DNA of 64,000 nucleotides from Brucella intermedia LMG 3301 (lineage in GTDB: Bacteria > Pseudomonadota > Alphaproteobacteria > Rhizobiales > Rhizobiaceae). This document shows positions 9,777 to 17,757 of this stretch, piece by piece. Every line of letters starts with the position of its first letter. Position 1 is the stretch's first letter. Location: NCBI RefSeq assembly GCF_000182645.1, contig NZ_ACQA01000002.1, positions 496,001 to 560,000 on the forward strand, read 5' to 3'. The translations under genes and the position numbers were made by a program. The notes under the pieces are model-generated. The model saw only the letters and a list, made by a program, of their open reading frames with translations. It did not search any database and was not told where the DNA came from.

Positions 9777-9810
9777 CAATCAAGGCGCGCCAGATAGCGC
9801 ACCTTGATTG
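9777..9810 (-). terminator. Hairpin between tctC and tctB (partial terminator)
   Basis: CAATCAAGG (9777-9785) pairs with CCTTGATTG (9802-9810); after one mismatch the stem extends by GCGC/GCGC around a CAGATA loop, about 13 bp. It lies just after the tctC stop in transcript direction. A stem after a binding-protein gene usually lets most transcripts end there while some continue into the membrane subunits. Confidence 0.6.
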
Positions 9811-9822
9811 AAGGCCGCGACG

Positions 9823-10800
9823 TCAGTCCGCGTATTGTCCGGCAGCCTCGATGATCGGCTTCCAGCGTGCGACTTCGGATTCCAGCTTTGCCTTCAGCGC
9901 GGCAGGCGTGGCGTCGGATTCCGATGACGGCTTTGTGCCGAGTTCGGCGAAGCGGGCAACCACATTCGGGTCTTTCAGGGCCAGTTGGAGCGATTTCGAC
10001 AACCGCTCGGTGATTGCCGCCGGGGTTCCCTTGGGGGCGTAAATGCCGTGCCAGATGCCCACTTCCATGCCGTCAAGGCCGGCTTCCTTGGTCGTGGGAA
10101 GGTCTTTCAGCACGTCCAGACGTTCGGGAGAGGTGACCGCATAGGCCTTGATCGTGCCTGCCTGAATCTGCTTGGTCGTGTTTGTGGTCTGGTCACACAT
10201 GATATCGACCTGTCCGCCGAGCAAGTCAGTCATGGCCGGGCCGGTTCCCTTGTATGGAACTGTGACGAGTGGAGTTTCAATAGCGCTCATGAACAGCATT
10301 CCGCACAGATGCGAGGCAGCCCCGATGCCCGCATTGGCGACCGTTACGGTATCCTTGTTGGCCTTGGCATATTCGACCAGCCCCTTCAGATCGGTCGGCT
10401 CAAGGTCCTTGCGCGCAACGATGGTCATCGGAACTTCCGTAACCAGCCCGACATATTCGAAGCCATTCAATGTATCATAGGCAAGCTTGCGATAGAGAGT
10501 GGCGCTTGTGGCCATGCCGATATGGTGAAGCAGGAGCGTATAGCCATCCGGGTCCGCGGTTGCGACGCGCCCCGCGCCAAGTGTTCCCCCCGCGCCGCCC
10601 ACATTTTCGACAATGACCTGCTGGCCGAGGTCCTTGGACATGGATTCCGCGACAAGACGGGTCACGGTGTCGGTAGGCCCGCCTGCCGCAAAAGGCACGA
10701 CCATGGTAATCGTCCGTTCAGGATAGTTTTGTGCCTGTGCGGTGAAAGTTGCAGCGGAAATGGCAAGTGTCGTCGCCAGAGCGGCGATAGTCTTCATCAT
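9823..10800 (-). CDS. tctC: Tripartite tricarboxylate transporter, periplasmic binding protein (Bug family)
   Basis: Extracytoplasmic solute receptor of the TTT system, 325 residues. Residues 1-23 are a signal peptide (MMKTIAALATTLAISAATFT, then AQA cleavage site). The mature N-terminus, YPERTITMVVPFAAGGPTDT, is the Bug/TctC signature; PDGYTLLLHH and FVGLVTEVPM-like strands follow. A GGGAGGACGCT site precedes ATG 10800. Bug proteins bind citrate, other carboxylates or aromatic acids; the ligand is not predictable here. A LysR gene 225 nt upstream in the same direction is the likely regulator. Confidence 0.93.
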   Translation of the reverse strand: MMKTIAALATTLAISAATFTAQAQNYPERTITMVVPFAAGGPTDTVTRLVAESMSKDLGQQVIVENVGGAGGTLGAGRVATADPDGYTLLLHHIGMATSATLYRKLAYDTLNGFEYVGLVTEVPMTIVARKDLEPTDLKGLVEYAKANKDTVTVANAGIGAASHLCGMLFMSAIETPLVTVPYKGTGPAMTDLLGGQVDIMCDQTTNTTKQIQAGTIKAYAVTSPERLDVLKDLPTTKEAGLDGMEVGIWHGIYAPKGTPAAITERLSKSLQLALKDPNVVARFAELGTKPSSESDATPAALKAKLESEVARWKPIIEAAGQYAD

Positions 10801-11025
10801 AGCGTCCTCCCAGACTATGTTGCGGCGGGCAAGCCCGTATTCTGAATTCAGTTCCCCACGCCTCTTTGGGCGCTTCGGGCAATCAGATGCGATATTATCA
10901 GGTCACTGCAGTAATCGCTTCCGCACCGGACTTGCTCTTGAATCGGCAATGATTTCCGGCGCGCTTCAAACAGAATGTAGATGCAACCCGGCGGCTTGCC
11001 AATGCCTGAGCTTCAACGAAAGCGC

Positions 11026-11931
11026 TTATACTACCAAAGTCTGGGTAGCTCGCTCTTCGGCCAGATGGTCGACGAGGGATCTGGCGGCGGCGGTCAGTTC
11101 CTCACGGGACCGCACGGCGATTACAAGATTTCTTCTGGCCCAGGCATCGGAGATCGCAACAGTCGCGATTGGCAGCGTCTTTCTGAGACGTTGGGCGGCT
11201 GTCTGCGGAATGATTGCAATCCCTGCACCGGCAGCCACCATATGGCCGACTCCTTCAAACGTGCGAAGCCTCGTCCTGATTTTGAGCCTGCCGCCCAGAC
11301 GGCTCGCCTGGCTCTCGATGTGCTCCTGCAAGGCACCGGCTGAAAGGCCGATGAATTGCTCCTGCAGGATATCCGGAAAACTCACCCGCCTATAGCTGGC
11401 GAGAAGATGGTGCTTGGCCGTGATCAGCACCAGTTGATCTTTAGCAAACGGAACCCTTTCCAGACCGGTTGTATCTGCCGCGTCCGATAATATCCCGATC
11501 TCGACAAACCCGCGCAGGACGGCCCGGGCAATATCGGTGCTCTGCCGTTCCTTCAGTTCCACATCGATGCGCGGATTTTCCGCCATCCAGACGGCGAGTT
11601 TTGCCGGAAGATACTCCGTAATCGCCGCCGTATTGGCCGCAACACGGATTGCTGTACGCATGGCTTTGGCATGCAAACCCAATTCGCTATGCATATCCGC
11701 CATCTGCCGCATCACTGTTCTGGCATGATGGACAAGGGCTTCGCCCGCTTCAGTCAAGGTTACGCCCCGCCGCCCGCGCTCCAGAAGTATAACCTGTCCC
11801 GCCGCTTCCATATCGCGCAGACGCTCGCTTGCCGCTGGAAGCGAGAGGCCTACTTCCGCCGCGCCATGAGTGATGCTGCCGGTGTCGGCTACCGCAAGGA
11901 AGAGGCTAAGGTCGGTAAGATCAAAGCGCAT
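11026..11931 (-). CDS. LysR-family transcriptional regulator
   Basis: 301 residues, standard LysR length. The N-terminal winged HTH (DLSLFLAVADTGSITHGAAE, then LSLPAASERLRDME) is followed by an inducer-binding domain from about residue 90 (IRVAANTAAITEYLP). It lies upstream of tctCBA in the same orientation and diverges from the TauE-like transporter gene at 12028. Either or both could be its target; the carboxylate transporter is favoured by orientation and proximity. Confidence 0.9.
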   Translation of the reverse strand: MRFDLTDLSLFLAVADTGSITHGAAEVGLSLPAASERLRDMEAAGQVILLERGRRGVTLTEAGEALVHHARTVMRQMADMHSELGLHAKAMRTAIRVAANTAAITEYLPAKLAVWMAENPRIDVELKERQSTDIARAVLRGFVEIGILSDAADTTGLERVPFAKDQLVLITAKHHLLASYRRVSFPDILQEQFIGLSAGALQEHIESQASRLGGRLKIRTRLRTFEGVGHMVAAGAGIAIIPQTAAQRLRKTLPIATVAISDAWARRNLVIAVRSREELTAAARSLVDHLAEERATQTLVV

Positions 11932-12027
11932 GCCCGATGTTAGCGCGAATCCTGCCTATGGGAAAGCCGAAGGCTGGATGAGGAACTTCCGCATTCCGCC
12001 CGCTGGCCATGTCGCTATAGCAGGGAC

Positions 12028-12783
12028 ATGACTTATTCCTTCTCCCTGATCCTCACGATTGCGATTACGTTTCTCTGCGCCGGCTTCGTCAAAGGCGTGA
12101 CCGGAATGGGACTGCCAACCGTCGCGATGGGCATATTGGGCGCGCTCATATCTCCGCTCGCAGCCGCGAGCCTGCTGATTATTCCCTCCTTCGTCACCAA
12201 TCTGTGGCAGCTTGTGGCAGGGCCGAGTTTCGGTGCGCTCATGCTTCGCCTATGGAGCATGATGCTGGCAATTGTGGTGGGGACCATCACAGGCACCGCG
12301 GTTCTGGTCGGCGGAAATATTGCAATCACCACATCGATGCTGGGTTTTTCGCTCGTCGTCTATGCAGCCTATACGTTATTGGCCCGCCAGCTACAGGTGC
12401 CGGAAAAGCTCGAGCGTTTGCTATCCCCTGTCATCGGCCTCCTGACGGGGTTGATTGCAGGGGCAACGGGAATATTTGTCATTCCGGCAGTGCCCTATCT
12501 GAGTTCTCTGGGGCTTAGAAAAGACGATCTTGTGCAGTCGCTCGGGCTTTCCTTCACTGTTTCGACTGCCGCACTGGGCGTTGGGCTTTCAAGCAGGCAG
12601 GCCTATTCGGGCGATCTCCTGTTGATCTCCGTCCTGGCCATCGCTCCCGCACTGGCCGGGATGTTCCTCGGGCAGTTCTTTCGCCGCAAAATCCGGCCGG
12701 AAAGCTTTCGCCGTTGGTTTCTGATAGGCCTCATGGTTCTCGGACTTGAAATGGCATTGAGACCATTGTTCTCGTTAAGTTGA
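12028..12783 (+). CDS. TauE/SafE-family membrane exporter
   Basis: 251 residues, almost entirely hydrophobic, with about eight membrane segments. The N-terminal FLCAGFVKGVTGMGLPTVAMG and the later GLLTGLIAGATGIFVIPAVPYL are the two internally repeated glycine-rich motifs of the TauE/SafE (UPF0721) family, which includes sulfite/organosulfonate transporters. It diverges from the LysR gene 96 nt away. The transported anion cannot be assigned. Confidence 0.88.
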   Translation: MTYSFSLILTIAITFLCAGFVKGVTGMGLPTVAMGILGALISPLAAASLLIIPSFVTNLWQLVAGPSFGALMLRLWSMMLAIVVGTITGTAVLVGGNIAITTSMLGFSLVVYAAYTLLARQLQVPEKLERLLSPVIGLLTGLIAGATGIFVIPAVPYLSSLGLRKDDLVQSLGLSFTVSTAALGVGLSSRQAYSGDLLLISVLAIAPALAGMFLGQFFRRKIRPESFRRWFLIGLMVLGLEMALRPLFSLS

Positions 12784-12941
12784 TGAATGGAGAAGGATTT
12801 TTCCGTTCCTGCAAGCGGATACGGATTTGCTTTCTTGTTCGAATCCGGCAAGGGCAGGATATTGTTTCACCCCCAAGAGAATAGCCTTCAGCTTCAACGG
12901 TTTTTTGCTGAAGCCTCCCTATCATCGGCCTGATTGACGGA

Positions 12942-14063
12942 ATGACCCAAAGAGATACCGAACCAAACCAGTCGCGCGCTTTCCGGCTGTTCAAGCCGGT
13001 TCTTGCCGGCGCTACGCTGCGGGAACGATCCATTGCCTGCCTCGGCGCCCTGATCGGTATCGCGCTGACCGGCTTCATTTCGAGCATGTTGCTGGGAAAT
13101 GGGCCGCATCTTCCTTTGATCGTAGCACCGATCGGCGCTTCGGCAGTTCTGCTCTTTGCCGTTCCGACCAGCCCGCTGGCCCAGCCCTGGTCGATCATCG
13201 GCGGCAATACGATTTCGGCCTTCGTCGGTTTGGCCGTCACGCAGTTTGTCGATGATCCGGCGCTGGCAATCGGCCTTGGCGTGGCTCTGGCCATCGCTGC
13301 CATGTCCGTCACCCGCAGCCTTCATCCGCCCGGCGGCGCAGCCGCGCTGACCGCGGTTCTGGGGGGATCGGCGGTCGCCAAATGGGGCTTGCTGTTCCCG
13401 TTGGTGCCGGTTGCGCTGAATTCCTGCCTTCTTGTCGGACTGGGGATCCTGTTTCACAAACTGTCGCGCCGGAAATATCCGCATGTGGCTGCTGCCGCGC
13501 CGGTTAACAAGCACAGCACGGAAGACCTGCCGCCTTCGGTCCGCATGGGCATCCGCGAGGAAGATATCGACCGCGCCTTGTTGGCGTTGGATGAAAGCTT
13601 CGATATTGATCGCAACGATCTCGGACGTCTGCTGCGGCAGGTGGAGCTTGAAGTGTCCACTCGCTCGCGCGGGGATCTGACATGCGCCGATATCATGTCG
13701 CGGGATGTCGTCAGTATCGACGAAGGTGCAACCGCCAGCCAGGCGCGCGAGCTGATCCTGCGGCATAATCTGCTGACCCTGCCGGTGCGCACATCCGATG
13801 GGCGCCTGAAAGGCGTGATCGGTTTGCGTGAGTTGATGCATCCAGGCGATGATTTCAGAAACTACATCGTGGAGGCTCCCACCGCGTCACAGTCTGATCC
13901 GGTGATGAGCCTCGTGCCGAGCCTCACTGATGGTCTGGCGCATGCCGTCGTCGTCATCGACGAAATGCGCCGCATCATCGGGCTCGTATCGCAAAGCGAT
14001 CTTCTGAGCACGCTTGCGCGTTCGCGTCCGAATGAAAAGCTGGTGCCTTTGAGAGCGGCATGA
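12942..14063 (+). CDS. HPP-family membrane protein with C-terminal CBS pair
   Basis: 373 residues. The first ~190 form an HPP domain of four to five membrane segments with the defining SLHPPGGAAALTAVLGG near residues 126-142. Residues ~240-360 form two CBS motifs (DIMSRDVVSIDEGATASQAR and VMSLVPSLTDGLAHAVVVID), a regulatory adenosyl-ligand module. HPP proteins have been linked to nitrite transport in plastids and cyanobacteria, but no function can be assigned here. Flanking genes also encode membrane proteins of unclear substrate. Confidence 0.88.
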   Translation: MTQRDTEPNQSRAFRLFKPVLAGATLRERSIACLGALIGIALTGFISSMLLGNGPHLPLIVAPIGASAVLLFAVPTSPLAQPWSIIGGNTISAFVGLAVTQFVDDPALAIGLGVALAIAAMSVTRSLHPPGGAAALTAVLGGSAVAKWGLLFPLVPVALNSCLLVGLGILFHKLSRRKYPHVAAAAPVNKHSTEDLPPSVRMGIREEDIDRALLALDESFDIDRNDLGRLLRQVELEVSTRSRGDLTCADIMSRDVVSIDEGATASQARELILRHNLLTLPVRTSDGRLKGVIGLRELMHPGDDFRNYIVEAPTASQSDPVMSLVPSLTDGLAHAVVVIDEMRRIIGLVSQSDLLSTLARSRPNEKLVPLRAA

Positions 14064-14145
14064 TCGGCTGGCCCGTGCTTCCCTATTGAATTGGAACGGT
14101 TTTCCGGGCAGGGTTTGCCGACCCGGAAATCTGCAGCAGGTGTTC

Positions 14146-15213
14146 ATGTCCGTCCAGCGCGCGAGCTTCTATATTCTTCTGGCACTGGTCACCATCGCCT
14201 TTGCGTGGTTGCTGCTGCCCTATTATTCGGCAGTCTTGTGGGCTGTTATTCTCGCCGTGGTGTTCTCGCCGGTGCAACAGCGTCTGGAACGTTTGCTCGG
14301 GGGCAGGAAGAACATTGCCGCCCTGCTTTCCGTGTTGATGTGCATCTGTCTGGTCATCATTCCGATGCTGGCGATTTTCGGTTCGCTGGTTCAGGAGGGT
14401 AACTCCCTTTATCAACGCCTGAGCAGCCGCGAGTTTGACCTGAACAGTTATATTTCCCGCATCCTGGGTGCCTTGCCGGATTCGCTGGAGGAGTGGCTGA
14501 CCCGGTTTGAATTGGGTGATTTCGCGGAATGGCGCTCGCGCATTTCCTCCGCCATCATGCAGGGCAGCCAGCTTTTCGCCGGAAGGCTGGTGAGCTTCGG
14601 CCAGAATACACTGCAATTCTTCATCGGTTTCGGCATCATGCTTTACCTGCTGTTCTTCCTGTTTCGCGACGGTGCGGAGCTGGGGCGGAAGATCAGGCAG
14701 GCCATTCCGCTCAACGACGATTACACCCGGCAGTTTCTGGAAAAGTTCACAGCCGTCATCCGGGCGACCGTGAAGGGAAATATCATCATCGCCATCATTC
14801 AGGGAACGATAGGCGGGGTGACTTTCTGGCTTCTCGGCGTGGAAGCAGCCTTGCTCTGGGGCGTCATGATGACGTTCCTCTCCATGCTGCCGGCCGTCGG
14901 CGCTGCTCTTGTCTGGATACCGGCGGCGGCCTGGTTCTTTGCAAGCGGGGAGTGGATCAGCGGCGCTGTTTTGATCTTCGTCGGCGTATTCGTGATCGGA
15001 CTGGTCGATAATCTCCTGCGACCGCCGCTCGTCGGAAAAGGCACCCGCATGCCTGATTATGTCGTGCTGATCTCCACGGTCGGAGGAATTTCACTGATCG
15101 GGATCAACGGTTTCGTGGTCGGCCCGCTGATTGCCGCGATGTTCATCGCCGCATGGTCGCTTCTGGCAGAAGAGCAGAAGGGCAACGGTCCTGCCCAACT
15201 GCCGAAGAGCTGA
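14146..15213 (+). CDS. AI-2E/PerM-family transporter
   Basis: 355 residues with about eight membrane segments. The start is ATG 14146 (MSVQRASFYILLAL) preceded by AGCAGGTG; TTG at 14086 would add an unlikely hydrophilic tail. The paired N-terminal helices, the soluble segment at ~75-145 and the C-terminal motif VDNLLRPPLVGKGTRMPDYVV, VGPLIAAMF are typical of the AI-2E/UPF0118 family. Members export autoinducer-2 or act as Na+/H+ antiporters; which applies is unknown. It converges on the polysaccharide pyruvyl transferase gene with a 2-nt gap. Confidence 0.87.
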   Translation: MSVQRASFYILLALVTIAFAWLLLPYYSAVLWAVILAVVFSPVQQRLERLLGGRKNIAALLSVLMCICLVIIPMLAIFGSLVQEGNSLYQRLSSREFDLNSYISRILGALPDSLEEWLTRFELGDFAEWRSRISSAIMQGSQLFAGRLVSFGQNTLQFFIGFGIMLYLLFFLFRDGAELGRKIRQAIPLNDDYTRQFLEKFTAVIRATVKGNIIIAIIQGTIGGVTFWLLGVEAALLWGVMMTFLSMLPAVGAALVWIPAAAWFFASGEWISGAVLIFVGVFVIGLVDNLLRPPLVGKGTRMPDYVVLISTVGGISLIGINGFVVGPLIAAMFIAAWSLLAEEQKGNGPAQLPKS

Positions 15214-15215
15214 AC

Positions 15216-16397
15216 TCACGCGACCTTCAGTTCCGCGATGGGAAGCCCGGTTTCGGTCATCTTGTTGTGGACGCCGTTTTCATCGAGAAAATGCTTCATC
15301 TCGGCATAGGTCTCGAACCAGGCCCGGTTGTATTTGTCGAAAAGAGACTGGTCCCAGTAGTCTTCCAGCCGGAAGGGCTTGTCGCTGAAGACGTCGTAAC
15401 TCGGTATCTTGAAGGTCTCTGCAAATTCTGCCGTGCGGCTGTCATAGGTGAAGTAGATGGACGGAACGCCGTTGGCCAGCGCCATCAGGTTGCCGTGCAG
15501 ACGATAACCAAGGACGAGTTGCTGCTTGCGCACCAGTTCCTCGTAATCTGCGACGACATCCGAGTAGAACATGCGATGGCGATAGAGGTTTTCCACCGTT
15601 TCGTCGAAATACCAGTCTGCTGTCCAGCGATGCGCCTTGAGGGCCGCAATGGCCTCTTCCTTCTGCTCCGCTGTCCCGAGGACCATCTTCTTTTCATCGA
15701 TCTCGCCCTGCGCCATCAAGGTTACATCGAAGCGTTGGGCCATGGATTTGATGAGGTCGCGGTGCCGGGTCAGATATTGCTCGATGTCCTGCGCATAGGC
15801 AGGCGACACCTCGCGGCGAACCGTAACGCCGACCTGGGCAACGTTTTCCAGCGGCGGCAGTTTGATGCGCAGATGCTGGTTGTTGCGGCGAAACGCGGTC
15901 GGGCAACCGATGACCCGCACATTGCGGATGCCAATATCGTTGAGCACCTGGGCCGTATAAGCACCGCGCACACCGATGGATGTTGTGGAATCCGCGATGA
16001 TGCGCAGGACCGCCTTCGTCTCTTCTGAAAGCTGTATTTCCCCTCTGACCGGCGCCTGCGCTCCAACGCCGAATGCGATGACCGGCAGTTTCAGCCGCTG
16101 CAATACCGGGATCGTGTCGCGCCAGTTCATATCCTTGTTGATATAGTTCGAGCCACGCAGGATCACATAATCATATTCTTCGCGCAGCTGATCGATCTTT
16201 TCCGGGGAAAAATTGGTGATCGGGAGTTCGGAAGCCTTCTCGTAATCCATGAGCTTCAACGATGACTCGAAGACGAAGGCGTCGCCGATATTGTGATAAT
16301 GATTGATGCTGCCCTGAACGTCGGTATGACGATACCAGCGGACATTGTCGTGATCGTACACTTCTCCCGCAGGGATCATGACGAGGGCGCGTGCCAT
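15216..16397 (-). CDS. Polysaccharide pyruvyl transferase family protein (cluster copy 1)
   Basis: 393 residues from ATG 16397 (AGAAGGAAAACCGT upstream). Family features are VILRGSNYINKDMNW, FGVGAQAP near residues 130-137, a second-domain VRVIGCPTAF, and the C-terminal LGYRLHGNLMALANGVPSI with the conserved Arg-x-His. Members transfer pyruvate from PEP onto sugars as cyclic ketals, adding negative charge to exopolysaccharide. It is the last gene of the leftward glycosyltransferase operon, 37 nt after the GT4 gene. It differs in sequence from the tandem pair at 36010-38429, so it is not a recent duplicate of them. Confidence 0.85.
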   Translation of the reverse strand: MARALVMIPAGEVYDHDNVRWYRHTDVQGSINHYHNIGDAFVFESSLKLMDYEKASELPITNFSPEKIDQLREEYDYVILRGSNYINKDMNWRDTIPVLQRLKLPVIAFGVGAQAPVRGEIQLSEETKAVLRIIADSTTSIGVRGAYTAQVLNDIGIRNVRVIGCPTAFRRNNQHLRIKLPPLENVAQVGVTVRREVSPAYAQDIEQYLTRHRDLIKSMAQRFDVTLMAQGEIDEKKMVLGTAEQKEEAIAALKAHRWTADWYFDETVENLYRHRMFYSDVVADYEELVRKQQLVLGYRLHGNLMALANGVPSIYFTYDSRTAEFAETFKIPSYDVFSDKPFRLEDYWDQSLFDKYNRAWFETYAEMKHFLDENGVHNKMTETGLPIAELKVA

Positions 16398-16434
16398 ACG
16401 GTTTTCCTTCTGTTTCAATAAGGTCAAGCCAGGC

Positions 16435-17757
16435 TCAGCTTGCCTGTGAAAGAGCAGTTTGCGTAACTGCCGGTTTCTGTCTGCGCGGTTTTGACTCCCG
16501 CAACCGGTTATAGAGATCGAGGTGCTCCTTCGCACAGTCGATATAATGGACCGGATTGCGGATGGATTGATGCAATCTGTCCCACACGCCCGATTCGCTC
16601 AGCACTTCCGTAAAGCGGTCGGCCAGATCCTCGGCGCTGCGCACCCGGAAATGCAGGCCGTCTTCGCCGTCGCGAATCTTCTCCGCCATGCCGCCGATGT
16701 TCGAGCAAATGACCGGGCGTCGATGATGCAAGGCCTCCTGAATGACGATAGGTGAGTTTTCCCACCAGATCGAAGGCATGACCACCCAGTCCACAGACTG
16801 CATGAGGCGTGGCATTTCGGCATTCTGGTAAGCGCCATAGAAGCGCACGCGCGGACCAGCCTCCTCGATCAGTTTGTGCATGCGCTCCTGAAAGGCGGGT
16901 GGCTGCTTCTCCAGATTGCCTCCGAAGATCATCAGCCGGGAATCCTCACCCCAGACCTGTTCCGGGACACGGGATACCGCATCGACCAGCACGTCTATGC
17001 CCTTGAAAGGATTGATCTGACCGAAAAAGGCAAAGCGGTTGCGGCGCGGGTTCGGCCCGGTCAACTCACGTGGAGGGGTGACATCGCGGATGGCTATGCC
17101 GTTTTCGATGACTTCCATCTTGTCCGGATCGAGGCCCCATTCGAGATAGCGATTGGCGAGGAATTCGCTCGGTGAAACGAAGGCGTCGGCAAGTTCCAGC
17201 ATGCCGCGCACAAAGCGTTCCCGCTTGAGAAAGCGCGCTGGCGGTATCTGCGGAAAACAGGCGTGGCAATCGATGGGGGACGCCTCGCTGCACAGCTTCG
17301 ATGTGCCGGCTTTGACCATCTGGCCGTCATTGTTGCAGATGGACAGAAACTCGTGAAAAGTCACGAGAATGATCCGGTCCGGCAACGCTTCGCGGATGGC
17401 GTAGAGGGTCTCCAGCCCGAGGCCCAGGACATGGTGGAAATGCACGATGTCGGGGTCGTAGTCTCGGACGAAGCGCAGCAGGTCGCGGCGGATTTCATCG
17501 GTATTCTTGTTCGACAGATAAAAATGGTCGTATTCGTCGGCATGAAACAGGATTTCATCGCTGGCGCGCCGCATGCTCATGAGCGCCGTCGTGCCATGTC
17601 GCGGGATCGGATGGGCCGCACGCGCCAGATAGACCGACTGCACCTCGGGAATGCTGTTCAACCCCTTGTGCAGATTGTAGGAAGCGATTTCACCGCCCCC
17701 CAGAGAGATCGAGGGGTGGGCGTGCGAGATGACGAGAACCCGGAGTTTATCGCTCAT
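16435..17757 (-). CDS. GT4-family glycosyltransferase with cysteine cluster
   Basis: 440 residues. The N-terminal domain opens VLVISHAHPSISLGGGEIAS; DPDIVHFHHVLGLGLET gives the acceptor-side histidines; the C-terminal GT-B domain has FFGQINPFKGIDVLVDA and PSIWWENSPIVIQEA with the donor-binding Glu. ICNNDGQMV, then KLC, then DCHACF near residues 155-187 form a four-cysteine cluster shared with the paralogue at 20807. The start overlaps the upstream stop as ATGA, so translation is coupled. It presumably adds one sugar of the repeat unit; donor unknown. Confidence 0.9.
   Translation of the reverse strand: MSDKLRVLVISHAHPSISLGGGEIASYNLHKGLNSIPEVQSVYLARAAHPIPRHGTTALMSMRRASDEILFHADEYDHFYLSNKNTDEIRRDLLRFVRDYDPDIVHFHHVLGLGLETLYAIREALPDRIILVTFHEFLSICNNDGQMVKAGTSKLCSEASPIDCHACFPQIPPARFLKRERFVRGMLELADAFVSPSEFLANRYLEWGLDPDKMEVIENGIAIRDVTPPRELTGPNPRRNRFAFFGQINPFKGIDVLVDAVSRVPEQVWGEDSRLMIFGGNLEKQPPAFQERMHKLIEEAGPRVRFYGAYQNAEMPRLMQSVDWVVMPSIWWENSPIVIQEALHHRRPVICSNIGGMAEKIRDGEDGLHFRVRSAEDLADRFTEVLSESGVWDRLHQSIRNPVHYIDCAKEHLDLYNRLRESKPRRQKPAVTQTALSQAS

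Noticed and set aside
12894-13841. 315-residue antisense frame over the HPP-CBS gene
   Set aside because: Low-complexity Gln/Arg-rich translation, overlapped by a clear membrane protein on the other strand.
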